Origin: Pararobbsia silviterrae
Lineage (GTDB): Bacteria > Pseudomonadota > Gammaproteobacteria > Burkholderiales > Burkholderiaceae
NCBI RefSeq assembly: GCF_003628125.1
Contig: NZ_RBZU01000013.1
Coordinates: forward strand, 124,001 to 188,000
DNA: 64,000 nt
Direction: 5' to 3'
Below are positions 7,729 through 15,725 of this stretch, piece by piece. The translations under genes and the position numbers were made by a program. Position 1 is the first letter of the stretch. Each line of letters begins with the position of its first letter. The notes beneath the pieces are model-generated. The model was not told where the DNA came from. It did no database searches and saw nothing but the letters and a program-made list of their open reading frames with translations.

Positions 7729-9381
7729 ATGATCCATTTTTTTCCTTTCCGGCTGGACCCCGTCAATCAGAGCCTGTCGAAGTGCATGCCCGACGGCGAA
7801 ATACGCACGCTCGCCGTCGGACCGCGGCCATTCGAAATGTTACAGCACCTGATATACAACCACGGACGCCTGGTCACGCACGAGGAACTGCTCGGCGCCG
7901 TCTGGCCCAATCAGTGGGTGCAGCCCGAAGTGCTCAAATCGCACATCAAATCGATCCGGTCGGTGCTCGACGACGATGCGCGCGAACCGCGCTATGTCGA
8001 AACGCACCGAGGTCGCGGGTATCGTTTCATCGCCGCGCTTGACGCACCCGATTCCGACGCCGCGCCGCAGGGTTCGAGCATCCGCCGTCCAGCGAACCTC
8101 GTCGGACGCGAGTCCGAATTCGCGCAACTGCGCGAATACTTCGGTCAAGCGTCAAGCGGCACGCCGCAAATCGTCTTTGTCCCCGGAGAAATCGGCTCGG
8201 GAAAATCGGCGCTCGTCGATCAGTTCATCGACACGCTCGCGACGTCGAATGCGCAGACGGCGATCGGCCACTGCCTCGACGGCTATGCCGATGTGGAGCC
8301 TTACTATCCGGTGCTGACCCTGCTCACGCAGTTGAGTCGCGGCGAGCACGCCGGCGCGGTGCGCCAGGAACTCGCCACGCTCGCACCGAGTTGGGCACGG
8401 CATATTCCCGGACTCGTCGCGAACCCGCACGCTTCGCATACCGGCGCGGCGATATCCGCACGCCCCGTCTTGCGTGAAATCCAGGCGCTGCTCGAACGGC
8501 TCACACTCGACTGTCCGATCGTGCTCGTGCTCGAAGACGCACACAGCGCCGATCATTCGACAATCGACTGGATCGCGGCGACGGCGAGTCAAGCGCATCG
8601 CGCCCGTCACACCCGCCTCATGCTGATCGTCACCTATCGCCCAGAAGATGCCTGCGTCGCCGACCATCCGATCGGCGCGCTTCATCAGGACCTCGCGATC
8701 CGCGCGCTGTGCCGCGACGTACCCTTGAATGCGCTCAAGGACGACGATGTCCGCACGTATCTTCAGATGCGCGCACCGAACGATCCGCCCGAGCATCTCG
8801 ACCGGCTCGCACGCTTTATCGCCGAGCGCTCGGGCGGCAACGCAAGCTTTATGGTCGCGATGCTCAACGAGGTCCTGCAAACGCGGGACGACGCGCGCCC
8901 GATCTCGGTTCGCCGAGCGCCGCACGACGGCGAGTTTCCGACTCATGTGCCGCCGCTGATCGCACGCGTGATCGAACGTCGGATCGCACGGCTCGGCGAT
9001 CTGCCGCAACGCGTGCTCGAAGCGGCGAGCTTGACGGGCGACACGTTCGAGGCCGAATCGGCCGCGCGCGCCGCGGGCATCGCCATAGAAACGGTCGAAG
9101 ACGTCTGCGAGGCGCTCTGTCGTCAAGGGTGCTTTATCGCGCGCGTCGAACGGTCGCGGTCATCGGATCCATGCGACGTCCACGCATATCAATTCCGGCA
9201 CGTGCTCTATCGTCAGGTTTGCTATGAACGCCAAAGCCCGATCCGGCGCGAACGCATGACGCAGCGCATCGCGCAGACCGCTGACGAAACGGTCCGTCCA
9301 CGCGTCGGCCTCGGTGAAACGGTGGCCGTTACGACCTCGACGCATCGGCTTCGGCCAGCGGCGTCGCGCTCACGCGCGTAG
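7729..9381 (+). CDS. Winged-helix (CadC-like) AAA regulator, C-terminally short
   Basis: Residues 1-103 form an OmpR/ToxR-type winged helix (RPFEMLQHLIYNHGRLVTHE, YVETHRGRGYRFIA). An AAA_16-type ATPase follows, beginning NLVGRESEF, with Walker A GEIGSGKSA near 153-161 and Walker B CPIVLVLED near 262-270. Relatives of this architecture usually continue into several hundred residues of TPR repeats. Here the frame stops at about residue 550, just after the FRHVLYRQVCYERQSPIRRE segment, and the last 30 or so residues look out of frame. The ATG at 7729 begins the winged helix; GTG codons at 7693 and 7708 are also in frame. It may be an inactive or ligand-blind remnant. Confidence 0.8.
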   Translation: MIHFFPFRLDPVNQSLSKCMPDGEIRTLAVGPRPFEMLQHLIYNHGRLVTHEELLGAVWPNQWVQPEVLKSHIKSIRSVLDDDAREPRYVETHRGRGYRFIAALDAPDSDAAPQGSSIRRPANLVGRESEFAQLREYFGQASSGTPQIVFVPGEIGSGKSALVDQFIDTLATSNAQTAIGHCLDGYADVEPYYPVLTLLTQLSRGEHAGAVRQELATLAPSWARHIPGLVANPHASHTGAAISARPVLREIQALLERLTLDCPIVLVLEDAHSADHSTIDWIAATASQAHRARHTRLMLIVTYRPEDACVADHPIGALHQDLAIRALCRDVPLNALKDDDVRTYLQMRAPNDPPEHLDRLARFIAERSGGNASFMVAMLNEVLQTRDDARPISVRRAPHDGEFPTHVPPLIARVIERRIARLGDLPQRVLEAASLTGDTFEAESAARAAGIAIETVEDVCEALCRQGCFIARVERSRSSDPCDVHAYQFRHVLYRQVCYERQSPIRRERMTQRIAQTADETVRPRVGLGETVAVTTSTHRLRPAASRSRA

Positions 9382-9436
9382 GCGAGCCCGATTCGCATGC
9401 TTGTCGCGTAAACGCGCAAAGCGCGCCACACGCCGT

Positions 9437-9470
9437 GACCGAAGCGCGTCTCCGACGCGACACGCGCTTC
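9437..9470. terminator. Hairpin between convergent genes
   Basis: CCGAAGCGCGT is repeated exactly inverted at 9460-9470 with a 12-base loop, an 11-bp stem between two convergent genes. There is no U-tract, so this is a probable but not proven bidirectional terminator. Confidence 0.5.
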
Positions 9471-9490
9471 GGCATGCCACGCCAGGCACG

Positions 9491-10531
9491 TCAGCCCCCG
9501 CGCTGCCACCGTTGCGCGCTCTTGCCGTAGACCACGCCGCGCACACGATTCAGATTGCCGAGCGGGCGACAGGCCGCGGGCGCATGCCATGGATTGAACG
9601 CCATCGCCGCAACGGTGTCGGCTTGCCGCTTCGCGTCGGCCGATTCGAGCGACCTGCGCGCGATCGTCAGCGTCGCGATCTCGACAGGCGCCGATGCGTC
9701 TTCGCTCCACGCCACGGCCGCATCTTCGATCGGTGTCCGCGTCAGATCGACGAACGGCTGCACCGCAAGGCGAAACCGCACATCGCACGCGCGCAGACGT
9801 TCCGCGAATTCGTCACGCAGCGCGTCCGGGCCATCGAAGGCGCGCGTGGCCGCCGGCGCGGCATCGATCGGCCGCAGATCGAAACGCACGGGCTGTGTTC
9901 CCCATAGCACCGCGCCACGACTCCAGAAACGCTGCAATGCGAGACTCTCGCAAGAGCGCGCGCCCTGCTGGATGTTCGCCAGCATGCGTTGCGTCTCGCT
10001 TTGCCCGAACTTCGCGACGAGCCGCTCGACGAGCGTCTCGCGAGGTCCCTGCGCCGCGACCGCGAAGTCCACGAATTGCCGCGCGTTGCGCGCGTGCGAA
10101 ACGGGATAGCTCGTCATCAGCAGGTCATGCGTGTGTTGCTCGGGCTGCGCACGGATGACCTCGTCCCACGGGACATCCTCTGCATCCGCGCCCAGCCAGA
10201 TCTTGAGCGCCGCGCCGCGCATATCGGGACTCGTATCCGCTTGCGCCAACGCGCTCGCATTCGAAAACCGGACGGCAGTGCGCAGACGCGCGCCCGGCTC
10301 GAAGTGCGCGGTTCGGAACGCATCGGGTATCGTCGCATCGACGCTCAATACGGCATCCGTCACCCCCACGGTCATCTTCGCGTGCAGCGTGCGATCCGCG
10401 TGATCGCGGCCGGCCTTTTGCCGATTGGCCTCCTGAATCGCGAGCATCTGATCGGCGAGTTCGAGAAAAATCGCCGTCTCCGCTTCGGGCGACCCGCCGT
10501 CGTAGACCTCTTCCCAGTTTGGCGCGCTCAT
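9491..10531 (-). CDS. Catalase-like heme protein
   Basis: The segment RFSNASALAQADTSPDMRGA followed by ALKIW corresponds to the RFSTVAG...D.RGFALK core of catalases, and the protein belongs to the minor catalase-related group of about 350 residues rather than the classical 480-residue enzymes. A C-terminal RGVVY fits the R-x-x-x-Y pattern of the proximal heme tyrosine (inference). True catalase activity is uncertain; related proteins are described only as catalase-like or peroxidase-like. I chose the ATG at 10531 because an AGAGG lies nine bases upstream; another ATG at 10540 would sit directly on that site. Confidence 0.75.
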   Translation of the reverse strand: MSAPNWEEVYDGGSPEAETAIFLELADQMLAIQEANRQKAGRDHADRTLHAKMTVGVTDAVLSVDATIPDAFRTAHFEPGARLRTAVRFSNASALAQADTSPDMRGAALKIWLGADAEDVPWDEVIRAQPEQHTHDLLMTSYPVSHARNARQFVDFAVAAQGPRETLVERLVAKFGQSETQRMLANIQQGARSCESLALQRFWSRGAVLWGTQPVRFDLRPIDAAPAATRAFDGPDALRDEFAERLRACDVRFRLAVQPFVDLTRTPIEDAAVAWSEDASAPVEIATLTIARRSLESADAKRQADTVAAMAFNPWHAPAACRPLGNLNRVRGVVYGKSAQRWQRGG

Positions 10532-10645
10532 CGCTTTCATCCTCTTGTGTTTGTATTGCGGGTTCGCATGTCCGGTCCGCCTCGCGTGCGCATCCGTATG
10601 GTGCGCGACGCACACCGCGCAAATCAGCGTCGACAGGCGAGTCGA

Positions 10646-12202
10646 CTAACGATCCGGTTCGGGCTTCGCATCGTGCGCGGCAGAACCTGGCAGCGCGTCG
10701 TCGCGATAGCCGCCGCCGAGATTCCGGATCAGCACGATACCCGCTTCGAGCTCGTCGCCGCTGAGCTCGACCAGCGCAATGCGCGCCTGCGTGACGGGCT
10801 CTTCGGCTTGCGTCGCGGCCAAACGGTCGGCCAGACCGGTTTGATAGCCCGCTTGCGCGCTGTCGCTCGCAAAGCGCAAGGCATCGATACGCGCGCGTTG
10901 AAGCTGCACACGATGGTCGAGATCGTCGATCTGACTCGCGCTCTGCGCGACGTCGCGGACCGCGTCGAGCACGGCCTGGTTGTATTGATCGATCAGCGTA
11001 TCGCTCGCCGTGCGTGCGCCATGCAGATTCGCATTGAGTCGGCCGCTATCGAAGATCGGCAGCGACAGGCCCGGAATCAGATTGATCTGCTGCGCCGAAT
11101 GAAGAAACAGATCGCGCATGCGGAGTGCGTTGAAGCCGAAAAACGCCGTGATATCGAAGCTCGGATAGAACTCGGCCTTGGCCGCGTCCACACGATCGAG
11201 CGACGCCTGGACGAGCCAGCGCATCGCCTGCAGATCGGGGCGTCGCGCGAGCAATTCATACGAGAGCGACGACGGCATCGACACCGAGGGCGCGGGCAGC
11301 GGCACGGGCCGGATCTCCGGCAACGCATCAGCGCCGACACCCGCGAGCGCGCGCAAGGCTTCGCGCACATGAACGATCTGCTCGCGCGTCTGCGCGATCT
11401 GCTGATCGACGGCAAGCTGCTGCGAACGGGCTTGTTGTGTCTGCGTCAGCGATTCGAGACCGCGCGCGTGCCGCGCCTCGCGCGTTTCCACCTCGAACGC
11501 GGACTCGTCGCGCAAGCGTTCGAGCAGATCGAGCGTCGCATCGGCGATCTGGATCGTGTAATAGAGCCACGCGACATCCGACGACACCTCGAGCTCGGCC
11601 TGCGCCGCTTCCGCGCGCTGCGCGTTCTGCGCCCCGATCGCGGCGCGCACGAGATCGCGCTGCTTGCCCCAGATATCGATGTCGTAGTGCGCCTCGACGC
11701 CGACGAGGCCCGTCCAGTACCACGGGCCATACGCGCCGATCGCCGGATCCTGATTCGCATAGGCGCTCAGAAAGCCATGACCCGACACGCGCTCGCGATC
11801 GGCCTCGGCTCGTGCCGACATTTGCAGGCCCGATACCGCGCGAATGAGTTCGACTTGCGCGCGTGCCTGCGAGACATGCGCGTTCGCAATCGCGAGCGTC
11901 GGTGCATGCGCCAGTGCGAGATCGATGAGCGCATCGAGTTGCACATCGTGATACTGCGACCACCAGCGCGCCGATGGCCAGCCCTCGCCGGCAAGATGCA
12001 CGTCGTCGGCCAGACGGATCTGCTCGGGCGCGATCATCGCGGCGGGCGGCGTGTCGTGATGAATCATCGCGCACGCGGCGAACGCGGGCAGCGCGACGGC
12101 CACGACCATGCGCCGGATCGTCATCCTGGACGAATGCGTCATGAGCGCTTGCTTGATGAACCGCTGCTTCAGCGTTCCTTGCTTCACGAGCCCTTGCGTC
12201 AT
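10646..12202 (-). CDS. mdtP: MdtP-like outer-membrane efflux lipoprotein (NodT family)
   Basis: This is a TolC/NodT-family outer-membrane channel with two copies of the efflux-protein repeat. The N-terminal region has a hydrophobic stretch ending in the lipobox FAAC. WPSARWWSQYHDVQLDALID and YSLARRPDLQAM-type segments (SYELLARRPDLQAMRW here) are diagnostic. It is the last gene of a luxR-ytcA-mdtN-mdtO-mdtP operon, starting seven bases after mdtO. The first ATG (12202) has a GGAG upstream but gives an unusually long basic leader before the signal peptide; ATGs at 12142 and 12124 would give a normal one. Confidence 0.88.
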   Translation of the reverse strand: MTQGLVKQGTLKQRFIKQALMTHSSRMTIRRMVVAVALPAFAACAMIHHDTPPAAMIAPEQIRLADDVHLAGEGWPSARWWSQYHDVQLDALIDLALAHAPTLAIANAHVSQARAQVELIRAVSGLQMSARAEADRERVSGHGFLSAYANQDPAIGAYGPWYWTGLVGVEAHYDIDIWGKQRDLVRAAIGAQNAQRAEAAQAELEVSSDVAWLYYTIQIADATLDLLERLRDESAFEVETREARHARGLESLTQTQQARSQQLAVDQQIAQTREQIVHVREALRALAGVGADALPEIRPVPLPAPSVSMPSSLSYELLARRPDLQAMRWLVQASLDRVDAAKAEFYPSFDITAFFGFNALRMRDLFLHSAQQINLIPGLSLPIFDSGRLNANLHGARTASDTLIDQYNQAVLDAVRDVAQSASQIDDLDHRVQLQRARIDALRFASDSAQAGYQTGLADRLAATQAEEPVTQARIALVELSGDELEAGIVLIRNLGGGYRDDALPGSAAHDAKPEPDR

Positions 12203-12208
12203 GAGCCC

Positions 12209-14353
12209 TTACTCCGCCGTCGCCGGACCGTTGACCGACACCGCATCGAGCGACCAGCGCGGCAGCCCCGCAAGTGCGGCGTCCAGACGTTGCGCCCGCA
12301 CCGACAACGCGCGTGCCGCACGCTCCTCGAACCGTGTCCATGTCGCGCGCAGTTTCGCCTCGTCGAGCGTCGCGACGGACCGCGCGATCGGCTGCTCGGC
12401 CGCGAGTTGCATCGCATAACGATCGAGCGTATCGGCGATATGCGATTCGAAATCGGCGGCTTGCCGGCGAAGCTCGGAACGCGGCCCCGTTTCGAGGGCT
12501 TCGTCCCCGAACGCGCCGAGACCGGCGAGCACCGTGCGGGCCTGGGCGAGTATCGTCTGAGACAGCAGCGTGACGCGCGCCGTTTCCCCCTCGCGCCAGT
12601 CGGGTTCCAGCGCGACGCGCGCGAGCATGGCCTCGCATTCGGCCAGATGCGCCCATGTCGCGGCCGTCGAAGGCGGCATCGGTGCGCGGCCCACATTCGT
12701 CGTCGATTCGGCATCCGGCGCGCCGTCCGCCACGAGACGCGCCGCGCTCGCGCGCGCGAGCCCCGCGATGTCGCGCAGCACCGCGGCGAGCTGCGCACGC
12801 AGGGTATCGGCCTCGCCTTCGGGCCAGAGCGCCATCTGCATCCCTGTCGCGACGCCGACACCGAGCAGAATGCCGACCATGCGGTCGCGAATTTCGGTCA
12901 AGTCGGAGGGCGGCGCAAACGAACTCAGCAAGGCGAGCGCAAATGTAAACATGATCTGAATACCCGCATAGCCGATGCGCTCGGAACCCGCCGACACCCA
13001 AGCACCGAGCGCGATCACGGGCAAGCTCATCAGCAGCAGTCCCGTGATGCTTTCGAGCTGCGGGATCACGAACGAGACCATCAACAGCGCGAGCGCGCTG
13101 CCGGTCAGCGCGCCGCTGATCCGCAACAGACCATGACGGCTCGACGCGCCGATACTCGGCAGCGCGACCACGAGGCACGTCAGCATGATCGTGTGGATGC
13201 CCGGCCAGTTGACCGCGTTATAAAACACATAGCAAAGCAGCACCGACAGCAGCGTGCGCAACGCAAACCGCGCGTAGCGGGGATTCGTGAAGACATCGCG
13301 CGATAGCACGGACGGCGTCGCGACGCGGGGCGTATCGATCGCGGATGCGTCCCCGAGCGCATCGAGCGCGCGCTGCATCGCCGCGAGGCCCGTCACTGGG
13401 GTGTGCGGCAACGCGACCGCCGGCAACCGTAACCGAGGCCATTGCAGATCGTCGTCGATGGCGCGCGCAGTCGCCGCGAGTTCGCCTTGCAGCATACGTA
13501 TCGCATCGAGCGACGACAGATCGTGCGTCACCGCTTCGTCGGGCAAGTCCGCCGCGGCTTCGACAAGGCGCGAGACGGCCGTCACGCATGCCAATGCGGC
13601 GGCCGCGTCGGACGCATCGTAGTGCCGACGCATACTCGCGAAGCGCAACAACTTCTGCAAGGCCAGCACGCTGCGCTCGACATCGAGCGCACCGACGCGC
13701 ACCGTCGGCGCGTCGGAATCGCTCAGCGATGCGAGACGCGCCGCAACCATGGCAAGCTGACCTCGCATCGCATCACGCAGTTGGCGCTCGGGCTCGGCGG
13801 GCAATAACACCGTGTTGATCACGAGCGACACCGCGACCGCATAGCTCACCGCGGCCCAGACCCACAGACACGCGCGGACCAGCGCCTCCGCGTTATCGGT
13901 CAAGTCCGCGAAACTCTGCGCGTAGATGACGATCAGCGAGACGAGATAGAACACGAGCGCGAATTTCGTCACGGCGCGCATCAGATACACACCGCAGAAA
14001 AAAATCGCGCTCGCGATCACGATGCGCAGCAAGGGATCGTCGAACGTCAGCGCATACACGCAGATCGTCATCGCGATCGAGCACGTTACGCCGATCATCA
14101 AGTTGATCGCGATCACACGCGTCAGCACGATATTCGACTGCGTGACGTAGAACACGACCATCAACGAAAGCGGGAGTTCGGGCACCTGCAATGCCATCGA
14201 CGTCGTGATCACGATCGCCGCGCCGAGCACGCAACGCAAGGTGACGTTGCCGCGGCCGGGAAACGCCGCAAGCTGCGTGCGCAGGAAGCCCGCCAGCGTC
14301 ACGAGCGATGCAGGCCAGGCGAGACCGCGATACAGGCCGGCACGCGCGCTCAT
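12209..14353 (-). CDS. mdtO: MdtO-like FUSC-family inner-membrane efflux protein
   Basis: This 714-residue protein has two hydrophobic clusters of several helices each (about 25-180 and 380-530) separated by cytoplasmic regions, the layout of FUSC/aromatic-acid exporter proteins such as MdtO and AaeB. It would be the inner-membrane pump of the tripartite system. The start overlaps the end of mdtN by four bases (ATGA), so translation is coupled. In E. coli the mdtNOP set has been linked to puromycin, acriflavine and sulfa-drug tolerance; the substrate here is unknown. Confidence 0.9.
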   Translation of the reverse strand: MSARAGLYRGLAWPASLVTLAGFLRTQLAAFPGRGNVTLRCVLGAAIVITTSMALQVPELPLSLMVVFYVTQSNIVLTRVIAINLMIGVTCSIAMTICVYALTFDDPLLRIVIASAIFFCGVYLMRAVTKFALVFYLVSLIVIYAQSFADLTDNAEALVRACLWVWAAVSYAVAVSLVINTVLLPAEPERQLRDAMRGQLAMVAARLASLSDSDAPTVRVGALDVERSVLALQKLLRFASMRRHYDASDAAAALACVTAVSRLVEAAADLPDEAVTHDLSSLDAIRMLQGELAATARAIDDDLQWPRLRLPAVALPHTPVTGLAAMQRALDALGDASAIDTPRVATPSVLSRDVFTNPRYARFALRTLLSVLLCYVFYNAVNWPGIHTIMLTCLVVALPSIGASSRHGLLRISGALTGSALALLMVSFVIPQLESITGLLLMSLPVIALGAWVSAGSERIGYAGIQIMFTFALALLSSFAPPSDLTEIRDRMVGILLGVGVATGMQMALWPEGEADTLRAQLAAVLRDIAGLARASAARLVADGAPDAESTTNVGRAPMPPSTAATWAHLAECEAMLARVALEPDWREGETARVTLLSQTILAQARTVLAGLGAFGDEALETGPRSELRRQAADFESHIADTLDRYAMQLAAEQPIARSVATLDEAKLRATWTRFEERAARALSVRAQRLDAALAGLPRWSLDAVSVNGPATAE

Positions 14354-15438
14354 GACGGCGCCCCCGGATGCGATGCGTCCGCATCGCTCGCGTCGCGTGT
14401 CGTACGCAGCACGGCGACCGCCGACGTCCCGACTCGAAACAGATCCGCATTGGGGGCTTCGACCCGAATCTTGACGGGAAAGCGTTGCGCGACATGCACC
14501 CAATTGATGCTGCGCTGAATATTCGGCAGGCCGTTCGCCGACTCGCCGCCGTCCTGCGGATCGACACCGAAGCCGATCGAATCGACGGTACCGTCGAAAC
14601 GTTGACCCGTATTGCTCATCAGATAGACCGTGGCGCGCGTGCCGGGTCGAATATGCGTGAGCTCGTTCTCGCGGAAATTCGCGATCACATACCAATGACG
14701 CGTGTCGATCAACGTAAAGACCGGTTTCTGCGCAGAGACATATTGACCGACCGACGTCTTGAGTCCCGCGATCCGGCCGTCGAACGGCGCGCGCACTGTG
14801 GCGTATTCGAGGTTCAGGCGCGCGTTCGCGATGTCGGCTTCGAGCACCCCGCGTTGCGCAACCAGCGCTTCGACGCCGCTGACGGCGGCTTGCGCCTCCT
14901 GCGACTGCGAGCGCGCCGCATCCAGTTCGGCCTGCGCCGAGCGCTGCGCGGTGCGCGCACGATCGAGTTCATCGGCCGACACATATCCTTTCGCGATCAA
15001 CGGCTCCATGCGCGCGAGCGTGTCGCTCGTCTGTTTTGCGGCAGCCTGCGCGCGCAGGACAGCGGCTTTCGCGGCAGAAGCACTATAGTTCTGCGCGTTG
15101 ACCGAACGCTGCGTCAGCGGGATCTGCGCGTCGAGTTGCGCGAGCGCGGCCTGGGCGCGCTGCAACGCGTACCGATAGGGCCGCGGATCGATCTCGAACA
15201 GCAAATCGCCCTGCTTGACCGCCTGATTGTCGCGCACGGCAAGGTTGACGATCTTGCCGCCGACTTCGGGCGACACGCCGATCGTATCGGCATAGGCATA
15301 GGCGTCATCGGTGCGCGGCGCCGTATCGACGCGCCAGATCACGGCAAGCACCGCGAGCGCGGCGAAGACAATCAGCAGCGTGGCCGGCCAGATTCGCGTG
15401 CGCGGCCGGTCCGGAGGACTCGCATGTGTCACGTTCAT
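14350..15438 (-). CDS. mdtN: MdtN-like membrane fusion protein (HlyD family)
   Basis: The 362-residue adaptor has one N-terminal transmembrane helix (ATLLIVFAALAVLAVIW). A barrel-sandwich/lipoyl half follows (ADTIGVSPEVGGKIVNLAVR, QAVKQGDLLFEIDPRPY), then a long alpha-helical hairpin rich in Ala and Gln, the second lipoyl half (YATVRAPFDGRIAGLKTSVG) and a beta domain. It links the FUSC pump to the outer-membrane channel. It starts two bases after the ytcA stop. Confidence 0.92.
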   Translation of the reverse strand: MNVTHASPPDRPRTRIWPATLLIVFAALAVLAVIWRVDTAPRTDDAYAYADTIGVSPEVGGKIVNLAVRDNQAVKQGDLLFEIDPRPYRYALQRAQAALAQLDAQIPLTQRSVNAQNYSASAAKAAVLRAQAAAKQTSDTLARMEPLIAKGYVSADELDRARTAQRSAQAELDAARSQSQEAQAAVSGVEALVAQRGVLEADIANARLNLEYATVRAPFDGRIAGLKTSVGQYVSAQKPVFTLIDTRHWYVIANFRENELTHIRPGTRATVYLMSNTGQRFDGTVDSIGFGVDPQDGGESANGLPNIQRSINWVHVAQRFPVKIRVEAPNADLFRVGTSAVAVLRTTRDASDADASHPGAPS

Positions 15439-15440
15439 GG

Positions 15441-15722
15441 TTACAGAGTCAATGTCAGATTGAACGCCACGGCCCATACGACGATCGACAGCAGGATCGT
15501 CAGCGCGGGATAGACGAGCGCGGGCGGATTCAGCCAGGCACCGAGCCCGCGCCGCCGGAGCGTGATGTGTAGGCCGACGACGAGCACGACGCCGCCGACG
15601 ATCGAAAACATCCAGTCCGGAAAATAAGCGCCAAGTACGCCGATCGACGGTGCGCCGCGACAGCCGGCGAGCGACGCGCATCCGATCAGCGCGGCCAGCG
15701 CGCGTATCGCGATCACCCTCAT
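15441..15722 (-). CDS. ytcA: YtcA-family small membrane lipoprotein
   Basis: This is a 93-residue protein with a signal peptide and lipobox (ASLAGC), then GVLGAYFPDWMFSIVGGVVL and a second helix (YPALTILLSIVVWAVAFNL). The IGAYYPSWFF-like motif is that of E. coli YtcA, which also lies directly upstream of mdtNOP. The role is probably accessory to the efflux pump. It starts three bases after the stop of the LuxR gene, so the five genes form one operon. Confidence 0.85.
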   Translation of the reverse strand: MRVIAIRALAALIGCASLAGCRGAPSIGVLGAYFPDWMFSIVGGVVLVVGLHITLRRRGLGAWLNPPALVYPALTILLSIVVWAVAFNLTLTL

Positions 15723-15725
15723 CGA

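Noticed and set aside
11328-13178. A 616-codon minus-strand frame across the mdtP/mdtO boundary
   Set aside because: It lies in another frame of the same strand and is very rich in Arg and Ala; the two real genes cover it fully.
9989-13306. A 1105-codon open frame on the plus strand opposite mdtP and mdtO
   Set aside because: It is Arg/His-rich shadow translation created by the third-position G/C bias of the minus-strand genes, which have clear domains. It has no domain of its own.
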